From: Gammaproteobacteria bacterium
GTDB taxonomy: Bacteria > Pseudomonadota > Gammaproteobacteria > Xanthomonadales > Wenzhouxiangellaceae
Reading direction: 5' to 3'
NCBI GenBank assembly: GCA_003565625.1
Contig: PXBD01000066.1
Coordinates: forward strand, 1-48,479
DNA: 48,479 nucleotides
A program made the position numbers and the translations under genes. Below, one piece after another: positions 43,224 through 48,479 of this stretch (its first letter is position 1; every line of letters begins with the position of its first letter). Under the pieces are notes generated by a model. The model saw only the letters and a program-made list of their open reading frames with translations. It made no database searches and was not told the origin of the DNA.

Positions 43224-44015
43224 ATGGTTGGTGCAATCATTGGCGACACCGCGGGCTCGGTTTACGAGTGGCAGAACGTCCGCAGGAAGGACTTCGGGCC
43301 GCTGTTTGATTCCAAGGCCTTCTATACCGACGACACCGTCTGCACCGTGGCCGTGGCCGACGCGCTCGTCAACGACCGTCACCCTGGCGAGGCACTGAAG
43401 GACTGGGGGCGACGCCACTGGGAGAACGGCGGCTGGGGCGGGATGTTTGCCCGCTGGCTGATGTCGGACTCGCTTGAGCCCTATGACAGCTTCGGCAATG
43501 GCGCAGCAATGCGGGTGTCACCCGCCGGATTGCTGGCGCAGTCGGAAGAACAGGCGATCGAGTTGGCCCATCGCGTCACCGAAGTCACCCACAATCATCC
43601 TGAAGGGATGAAAGGTGCAGCGGCCACGGCGCTTGCTATCTATCTGGCCCGCATCGGACAGCCCGCTGCGTTCATTCGCCTGGCCGTGACCGAGCGCTTT
43701 GGCTACGACCTCGACCGCACGCCGGACGATATCCGCCCTACCTATCGCTTCAACGAAACCTGCCAGGAAACCGTGCCCCAGGCCCTGGTCTGTGCACTGG
43801 TCGCCAGCGACTTCGAAGACGCCATCCGCAACGCGATCTCCATCGGCGGCGACAGCGACACCGTGGCCGCCATTGCCGGCGGAGTCGCGGAGGCCCTGTT
43901 CGGCGTCCCGGAACAGATCGCGCGCAAGGGCTGGGACTATCTGCCCGACGATATGCGCGAAGTACTGCAAGCCCTCTACAAAAAAGGCGGAATCGACATT
44001 CATGGCCACCAATAA
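43224..44015 (+). CDS. ADP-ribosylglycohydrolase (DraG/ARH family)
   Basis: 263 residues. The two metal-binding segments are present: TDDT at residues 35-38 and GGDSDTVAAIAGG at 208-220. HNHPEGMKGA lies in between. The enzyme removes ADP-ribose from proteins or from ADP-ribosylated nucleic acids. The start ATG has no visible ribosome site and may be read from a short leader. Its end overlaps the next gene by 14 bp. No ADP-ribosyltransferase is nearby to explain its substrate. Confidence 0.9.
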   Translation: MVGAIIGDTAGSVYEWQNVRRKDFGPLFDSKAFYTDDTVCTVAVADALVNDRHPGEALKDWGRRHWENGGWGGMFARWLMSDSLEPYDSFGNGAAMRVSPAGLLAQSEEQAIELAHRVTEVTHNHPEGMKGAAATALAIYLARIGQPAAFIRLAVTERFGYDLDRTPDDIRPTYRFNETCQETVPQALVCALVASDFEDAIRNAISIGGDSDTVAAIAGGVAEALFGVPEQIARKGWDYLPDDMREVLQALYKKGGIDIHGHQ

Positions 44016-44634
44016 ACGAACAGCGCGGCCGAAAACCGTGTTGCGCTTCAGGATTGATCTCGAGGATGGTCCCGTTTCCGTATCGCGTCTGATCGATGTC
44101 CCTGAGAACTACTCGTTCTGGGATCTCCACGTTGCCATCCAGGACAGCATGGGCTGGCTGGACTGCCATCTGCACGAGTTCAGCGCCCGGCGGCCCAAGT
44201 CGAGACTGCGCCAGCCAGTCGGCTTGCCCCTTGACGCGGACCGTCTGCCGCCGGTCCTGGCCGGGTGGGAGGTTCCTGTTTCCCAGTTTTTTCAGAAGCC
44301 CGGCGATGTCATGCAGTACCTCTACGACTTCGGCGATGGATGGCAGCATGCCATCACGCTGACCGGACTGCTGTTGGCCGAACCGGATCAGTCTTACCCG
44401 GCCTGCATCGACGGCGCCGGGGCCTGCCCGCCGGAAGACTGCGGTGGTGTTTGGGGTTATGAAAGGCTGCTGGCGGTCATCAATGACCCAGAGCACGAGG
44501 AGTATGCGGACCTGCGGAGTTGGCTGCGCGGAGCCCGACCGGACAACTGGCCGTTCGACCCCGCCCACTTTGATCAGGCGGCTGTTCGCTTCGACTCGCC
44601 GAAAAAGAGACTGAAAGTGCTATTCGATCACTAA
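44002..44634 (+). CDS. Plasmid pRiA4b ORF-3-like protein
   Basis: 210 residues. LRFRIDLEDGPVSVSRLIDV opens a family fold with FWDLHVAIQDSMGWLDCHLHEF, then YLYDFGDGWQHAITL, which is the hallmark of the pRiA4b ORF-3-like family. CIDGAGACPPEDCGGVWGY follows, and the C-terminus has FDPAHFD. The family is common on mobile elements; its function is not known. ATG 44002 sits inside the ADP-ribosylglycohydrolase 3' end (14-bp overlap), so the pair is probably co-expressed. Confidence 0.88.
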   Translation: MATNKRTARPKTVLRFRIDLEDGPVSVSRLIDVPENYSFWDLHVAIQDSMGWLDCHLHEFSARRPKSRLRQPVGLPLDADRLPPVLAGWEVPVSQFFQKPGDVMQYLYDFGDGWQHAITLTGLLLAEPDQSYPACIDGAGACPPEDCGGVWGYERLLAVINDPEHEEYADLRSWLRGARPDNWPFDPAHFDQAAVRFDSPKKRLKVLFDH

Positions 44635-44877
44635 GGCGCAAGGTTCCTGTAGACCGCACACTCGACTACTGAGTAAAGCCGATGACAGACCCAATCCACC
44701 AATGTAACCAAATCCCACAGGGCATCCGTGTGGAACGCGACAGTGGCTATCTGGGCAATAGCGGGTGTCGCTTGACAAGTGTAGGCAGTGCCTCCCGGCG
44801 CCGACCCCTAACCCCAGACTGATAAGATTTCTCCATGGAACCCGGCTATCCGCCAAGTAAGCCTGAGACACCGGTCG

Positions 44878-45130
44878 ATGACTGACCGCTATACCGCATC
44901 GGGCCTGGAAGCCGAATACGAGCCTGGCTCGAACGGGCTTGTGTTAAGGCAATGGACGCCTCGCGAGACTGCTGGCAGACGTCATGGCCATACAGGCTGG
45001 CCCGGGGCCGCTGGACTACAGCACATGGGATGCAAACAGGAATCAATACTTTTCGGCGATCCAGCACGGGCTCGCGCACGATTACACGCCGATGACGGAG
45101 CTGATGCGAGAAGCGCTCCGGCTGGAGTGA
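44878..45130 (+). pseudogene. Internally deleted Fic-family (filamentation/AMPylase) gene
   Basis: The first 24 codons from ATG 44878 read MTDRYTASGLEAEYEPGSNG, then LVLR, a Fic N-terminus. At 44948 the frame shifts and the C-terminus of Fic continues: GNGRLARLLADVMAIQAG, PLDYSTWDANRNQYFSAIQH, ending at TGA 45128-45130. GNGR is the tail of the HPFx[DE]GNGR active-site motif; its first half and roughly 120 residues before it are missing. The gene is dead. A 16-codon open frame at 44835-44884 overlapping the Fic ATG may be the end of its antitoxin gene. Confidence 0.8.
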
Positions 45131-45145
45131 CACCAACGAAACGAC

Positions 45146-45322
45146 TCAGGACTTGAGCTTGGCGAGCCTCGCATTGGGAAAACGGTTTCTGCCTGAATTC
45201 AGTTTCTCTTCAAGATCGGAAACTGACTGCCGGGTTTCAATGGCCGTCGAAGTCGCCACCGCGCGCCGAATCTGCTCGCGTGTCGCTCTTTTCCCGGACT
45301 TTGGTTCAGCGACGATTTTCAT
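45146..45322 (-). CDS. Small hypothetical protein, 58 aa
   Basis: MKIVAEPKSGKRATREQIRR, then AVATSTAIETRQSVSDLEEKLNSG, a mostly helical basic-acidic protein. The segment STAIET has the form SxxxE seen in the inhibitory helix of Fic antitoxins, although the next residue is not Gly or Asn. It lies just after the dead Fic gene in opposite direction, so a pairing is doubtful. AT-rich flanks suggest recent acquisition. ATG 45322 is chosen; an upstream start at 45367 would add 15 residues. Confidence 0.45.
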   Translation of the reverse strand: MKIVAEPKSGKRATREQIRRAVATSTAIETRQSVSDLEEKLNSGRNRFPNARLAKLKS

Positions 45323-45394
45323 TGAAAATTCACCCGAATTTCGATTCATAAGTCTAACAGAACCCACCGCACAACGAAAGCCTTAAAAACCTGA

Positions 45395-46432
45395 TTCGCA
45401 TTTAATAAACAACGACCTACAGCCATCGCCCAAGGCGGGAAACGCGCGTGCCAGGTCTACCTCGACGTGTCCGGCTCCATGAACGCCGAGATGGGCCTGC
45501 TGATCGCCTTGCTGGCGAAACTCTCGCGCTGGATCCGCCGGCCCTTCTGGGCCTTCAGCGACGAGGTCGCCCCGGCCATGATCGAAAACGGCCAGGTCGA
45601 AGTCGCCTGCTGGTCTGACCAGGTGTGGCTGTCCGGCGGATTGTGCACCCGCACCCCCATCGGCCTGGACTGGCGCGACGTGGTGGTGCAAACCGGGCTG
45701 GATATCGGCTACGTGCCCGGCAATGCCATCGACGCCAACCGCTACCAGCTCATCAACACGATCTGCGAACAGGTCGGCGACCCGACCCGCTGGAGTCATC
45801 ATGTCAACGACCAGGCCATCGTCATCGGCTGGGCCGGCTCCGACCAAAAGACCCGCTGGCTGCCGCCCGAACACCACCTGGCCCACGCCTTCCGCGAGGC
45901 ACTGACCGAGTCCTGCCGCAGCGGAATCCTTGCCGGCGAGGGCCCGGACGGTAAGCTCTTGGTGCGCCTGCGCGAAAACCCAAACGACTGGTCCGTCGAA
46001 CACATCCTGGTCACCCTGCAGCAGCGCGAACAGACCCGCCTGATGGACCTGTGCGAGCGCATCCTTGCCACCCTCGAGCGCGCCTACAAAAACCTGCAAC
46101 AGCAAGACCCGCGCTGGACCAGCCCGTGGCCGCAGATCCAGTGCCCGATCAACCCCAACGGCCCGCTGCTGAACGGCGGCAGCGACGGCGACAACGGCCA
46201 GACCGGCCGCAAGCTGGTGATGGACTACTACGGCCCGCGCGTGCCCTTAGGCGGCGGCGCCCTTTGCGGCAAACACCCCACCCACATCGACCGAATCGGC
46301 GCCCATGCGGCCCGGGATGCCGCCCTGCACGCCGTGCAAACCGGCGCGGAGGAATGCCTGGTGCAGGTGACCTATGCGCCGAATTGTGACCAGCCGCTGG
46401 ATGTGGCGCTGACGCGTGGGTCCCTGCGGTAG
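45395..46432 (+). pseudogene. Chimeric fragment: von Willebrand A domain fused to a SAM-synthetase (MetK)-like protein
   Basis: An open frame runs from just after TGA 45392-45394 with no start codon ahead of its conserved part; the first possible one, GTG 45467, lies inside the vWA motif. The first ~55 residues are a vWA half-domain with MIDAS YLDVSGSM and FWAFSDEVAPAMIENGQ. From about VACWSDQV on, it becomes MetK-like: GYVPGNAIDANRYQLIN, AIVIGWAGSD, LAHAFREALTESCRSG, then INPNGPLLNGGSDGDNGQTG with the phosphate and K-binding region, and GGGALCGKHPTHIDR. The GHPDK motif is absent. After QVTYAPNCDQPLDV the end is replaced by ALTRGSLR, lacking ~70 residues. Fused at one side and truncated at both ends. 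Confidence 0.75.
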
Positions 46433-47085
46433 CGCGACAGCGGCACCAGTGCGCCGGCAAAAGGGCGGTCCGTGGCGATCTGTAAGCCCTCCGCCCTGAA
46501 CGCCTTGAGGGCTGCGTGCAGCAGATCAGCCGGGGTGTGATAGTCGTCGGTTCCGAGACAGATCTCGGGTCGGACGGGGTTCTGATCGGGTTCGTAAGGC
46601 AGCGGCCTGGACGGAAAGCTGTGGCAGTCGATCAGCAGGCAGCGGCCGTGCCGGCCGATGGCTCTGTCGACTGCCGCTTCCAGTCTTCGGTGGTGCGGCC
46701 AGTACCAATCGTTCAGAAGAGTCTGGCGTTCCTGAGCGGAGATCGGCCGCCGCAGCGGGCGACCATTTGAAGTGAGCTGGTAAATCACCCCCATGCCACG
46801 CCCAGCCATCGGCTCGTCGACATCGTCCGGGAAACGCTCCACATCCACCACCAAGCGGCTGACCGGAGCCCACACCACGGTCGGGTTCTGGACATCCAGA
46901 CCAAAAAGCCGGGCCGTGGCATGGTCAGTCATGCGCAGAAGTTCCTTGGCCAGTTCCGAGTCGCTCAGGACAAACTGCTCTCGCACTTCGGCAGGGATGT
47001 CCATGGCATCGTGCGGCAGGTGCCACACGATGCTGGAGCGATCCACGACAACTGGCTCGACGCCGGAATCGATCTTAAGGGTCAT
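46372..47085 (-). CDS. N-formylglutamate amidohydrolase-like protein, C-terminally truncated
   Basis: 237 residues. Zinc-binding family landmarks are WHLPHDAMDIPAEVREQ, a region VSRLVVDVERFPDD, DWYWPHHRRLEAAVD and LLIDCHSFPSRPLP. The family hydrolyses N-formyl or related acyl amino acids; the true substrate here is not known. After YRRDPRVSA the usual C-terminal SIMIEVNR.LYM strand is absent and the frame ends TSSGWSQFGA inside the antisense of the MetK-like fragment, so ~30 residues were lost at a rearrangement joint. GGGGA lies seven bases before ATG 47085, overlapping the preceding small gene by 11 bp. Whether it is active is doubtful. Confidence 0.8.
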   Translation of the reverse strand: MTLKIDSGVEPVVVDRSSIVWHLPHDAMDIPAEVREQFVLSDSELAKELLRMTDHATARLFGLDVQNPTVVWAPVSRLVVDVERFPDDVDEPMAGRGMGVIYQLTSNGRPLRRPISAQERQTLLNDWYWPHHRRLEAAVDRAIGRHGRCLLIDCHSFPSRPLPYEPDQNPVRPEICLGTDDYHTPADLLHAALKAFRAEGLQIATDRPFAGALVPLSRYRRDPRVSATSSGWSQFGA

Positions 47086-47272
47086 GCGGTGTCCCCGGCG
47101 CCGGCTGATCCTCGTTGTCGGTTACAACATCCGTATCTGCCGGCGCCGAGCTCGCCTGTGCCTTGAGCTTCGCAAATTGCTCAGGCGTTGGTCGCTTCGT
47201 CCAGAAAATGATGCGGGTGCCGTATAGCGGATGGTCGGGCGGCAATGGGCCATTTCGTTTCCTGACGACCAT
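47075..47272 (-). CDS. Small hypothetical protein, 65 aa, in the uncharacterised cluster
   Basis: MVVRKRNGPLPPDHPLYGTR, then IIFWTKRPTPEQFAKLKAQ and an acidic, Pro-rich tail. No family recognised. The ATG is one base after the stop of the 172-aa gene (TGAcATG) and its own stop overlaps the formylglutamate amidohydrolase-like start by 11 bp. Such dense packing supports a real gene in an operon of three. Confidence 0.6.
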   Translation of the reverse strand: MVVRKRNGPLPPDHPLYGTRIIFWTKRPTPEQFAKLKAQASSAPADTDVVTDNEDQPAPGTPHDP

Positions 47273-47273
47273 G

Positions 47274-47792
47274 TCAGCTCTTCTCCCCGTCCAGGCTTTT
47301 GGGCTTCTCGGGCCAGACATGCCTGGAAATCGCACGCATCTCGGCCGGGCCCAGAAGCCCGCTATCGGCAATCCAGTGGAAGTGATCCAGGTCCTGGACC
47401 TCGATTTCTTCCTTCAGTGAGGCGATGACCAGGTGGATCGCTGCAGTCCGTTCATCGAGATCGCTGCGGGGGCAGACGGCGCTGACCACCCATGGATCGT
47501 CGCCGTTTTCTTCCAGATCGACGAAGTAACTCCACAGCACCCAGTCGCGGTTTTCGTAGCGCTCCAGGCTGAACCCCTGCAGCCGGCTGTGCATGGGACT
47601 CCAGGCCCACTCCAGCGCGACCAGAAAGGTGTCTTTCTTTGGACCGGCGCGCTGGGCCTGCTTCTTCGGGATCTTGAGCGCATCGGTGATGATGCGGGTG
47701 CCCGGTGGCAGTGGCGGCAGCCCGACAACCTCTACCAGCCGCTGCTGCGGCAGTTGCTCGGGTGACATCGGAACATCAAATGGTCTGCTCAT
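47274..47792 (-). CDS. Uncharacterised protein, 172 aa, behind a 56-bp repeated leader
   Basis: Starts MSRPFDVPMSPEQLPQQRLV. A hydrophobic core includes FLVALEWAWSPMHSRLQGFSL and WVLWSYFVDLEENGDDPWVV, and the C-terminus contains DLDHFHWIADSGLLGP and AISRHVW. Aromatic-rich, no membrane helix, no known motif. AGAGG precedes ATG 47792 by eight bases; the same distance is found in the next gene upstream. It heads the operon 47792-46372. I do not assign a function. Confidence 0.7.
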   Translation of the reverse strand: MSRPFDVPMSPEQLPQQRLVEVVGLPPLPPGTRIITDALKIPKKQAQRAGPKKDTFLVALEWAWSPMHSRLQGFSLERYENRDWVLWSYFVDLEENGDDPWVVSAVCPRSDLDERTAAIHLVIASLKEEIEVQDLDHFHWIADSGLLGPAEMRAISRHVWPEKPKSLDGEKS

Positions 47793-47813
47793 GCGGTTTT
47801 CCTCTTTGCAAAG

Positions 47814-47869
47814 GCCCTGTTTAGCGGTATGCATTTAACGTCCCCCGCAAGTCGGGCTAAATCGGGACG
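47814..47869 (-). repeat. 56-bp structured leader repeat, copy 1
   Basis: Identical at 54 of 56 positions to 48270-48325. It contains an outer inverted repeat TTTAGC (47820-47825) / GCTAAA (47856-47861), extended by CCC/GGG after a 2-by-2 mismatch, and an inner hairpin CCCG-CAAGT-CGGG (47844-47856). It lies 21 bases before the start of the 172-aa gene and 22 bases after the previous stop. It has no T-run, so it is not a plain terminator. Confidence 0.85.
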
Positions 47870-47891
47870 GTGGTGCTGTCGGTGCTTGTGC

Positions 47892-48245
47892 TCAGGCGCG
47901 GGCGAGGATGTCCGGCGAAGACGGCTCAGCCTCGGCCCGGGCGACCCAGCCGCCGATCAGGGCGTCCGGCGCGAACTGGTTGAAGACGATGCCGGGCGTG
48001 TGCTGGGTGGGGCCGTGCATGGCTTCGGCCATGGCCAGATCCTGGTCCGGATCCAGCCCGCCCGAGGACAGCTTGTGCAGTATTTCCTGGAAATCCTGAC
48101 CGCTCATCGCGCCCATGCGGAACAGGAAGTCGTCTTCGGCGTAATGCTGGAGCTGCTCGCGGAAACCCTCGAGACCGCCGACGAAGCGGGCTTCGACCCG
48201 GGACTTCAGGACGAAGATATTCATCAAACCAACGGGGAGTGACAT
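47892..48245 (-). CDS. Uncharacterised protein, 117 aa, behind the second copy of the leader repeat
   Basis: Starts MSLPVGLMNIFVLKSRVEAR, then FVGGLEGFREQLQHYAEDDF and MGAMSGQDFQEILHKLSSGG. The C-terminal half (GIVFNQFAPDALIGGWVARAEAE) is hydrophobic-acidic. Not recognised. ATG 48245 is chosen over 48251 because AGAGG is then eight bases upstream, exactly as in the 172-aa gene. The stop is 22 bp before repeat copy 1. Confidence 0.65.
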   Translation of the reverse strand: MSLPVGLMNIFVLKSRVEARFVGGLEGFREQLQHYAEDDFLFRMGAMSGQDFQEILHKLSSGGLDPDQDLAMAEAMHGPTQHTPGIVFNQFAPDALIGGWVARAEAEPSSPDILARA

Positions 48246-48269
48246 GATCATTTCCTCTTGATCGGAAAC

Positions 48270-48325
48270 GCCCTGTTTAGCGGTATTCGTTTAACGTCCC
48301 CCGCAAGTCGGGCTAAATCGGGACG
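48270..48325 (-). repeat. 56-bp structured leader repeat, copy 2
   Basis: Second copy, differing from 47814-47869 at two adjacent-region bases (TATTCGTTT against TATGCATTT on the plus strand) and ending 24 bases before the 117-aa start. Both copies have the same orientation relative to their gene. The remaining 154 bp to the window end hold a further inverted repeat (CTCAGGTTT 48431-48439 / AAACCTGAG 48464-48472) and no recognised gene. Confidence 0.85.
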
Positions 48326-48479
48326 TGTAGCGCAGGCTCGTTTCCGAACACTGCAGGGCAAGCTTAACCCGGATTTGCCCCTGCCGAAAAAATTCCCCTC
48401 CTTTTTTCTCAGCAGCCAATCCGGACCCTTCTCAGGTTTTGAGAATACGGGGGGCCAGACTGTAAACCTGAGGGGAAAA

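Noticed and set aside
44635-44877. TTGACA at 44772-44777 as a promoter for the Fic remnant
   Set aside because: No -10-like hexamer occurs 16-18 bp downstream.
47793-48340. Integron attC sites flanking the small genes
   Set aside because: GTTAAAT/GTTAAAC resembles a 3' core, but no matching RYYYAAC inverse core lies at the expected distance and no integrase is in view; the repeats are better called structured leaders.
48352-48384. Imperfect hairpin GCAGGGCAA / TTTGCCCCTGC as a terminator
   Set aside because: The T-run on the plus strand begins about 18 bases later and none follows on the minus strand.

Overview
The window looks like chromosomal DNA of a GC-rich, probably halotolerant gammaproteobacterium with a flexible respiratory chain. 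This rests on high GC with strong GC3 bias, Gram-negative signal peptides, ectoine genes, a type II NADH dehydrogenase, HemG, TatA, a TRAP transporter and aerobic-type [NiFe]-hydrogenase maturation genes. I cannot place it to genus from sequence alone. I recognised no rRNA, tRNA or CRISPR array.

Region 1 (1-10.1 kb) is mostly minus strand. It holds hydrogenase maturation genes hypC-hypD and hypX-hypF (hypF runs off the left edge). The two blocks are separated by a membrane diguanylate cyclase and two VapBC modules in opposite orientations. To the right lie a CBS-pair protein, two small unknown proteins, hemG and an SDR-DUF2867 oxidoreductase.

Region 2 (10.2-20.7 kb) is mostly plus strand. 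It has a Wolinella-type quinol:fumarate reductase operon (frdCAB), an HMG-CoA synthase, tatA (minus), ndh, a 1003-residue periplasmic-propeller diguanylate cyclase and a serine beta-lactamase-like hydrolase.

Region 3 (20.7-27.9 kb) is an osmoadaptation block. A MarR-type regulator with a palindromic operator sits upstream of ask-ectA-ectB, with no ectC. A divergent TRAP transporter (dctP / dctQ-dctM) lies beside it.

Region 4 (28-42.2 kb) contains a CDGSH-glutamate synthase fusion, a broken H-NOX/PAS/GGDEF/EAL signalling gene followed by a GAF gene, an S9 peptidase, several membrane or DUF proteins, upp, an SRAP protein, a PAS-GAF-GGDEF cyclase and a WS/DGAT acyltransferase.

Region 5 (42.2-48.5 kb) is accessory and visibly rearranged. 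It has a YefM-YoeB module with a GTAC-core operator, an ISL3 transposase scrap, an ADP-ribosylglycohydrolase next to a pRiA4b ORF-3-like gene, and an internally deleted Fic toxin gene. At its right end a von Willebrand A fragment is fused in frame to a divergent SAM-synthetase-like protein. That reading frame runs head-on into a C-terminally truncated N-formylglutamate amidohydrolase-like gene. The latter is the last gene of a tightly packed minus-strand set of uncharacterised genes, two of which share an almost identical 56-bp structured leader. This right-hand cluster is the best candidate in the window for an undescribed system, although part of it here is a remnant.
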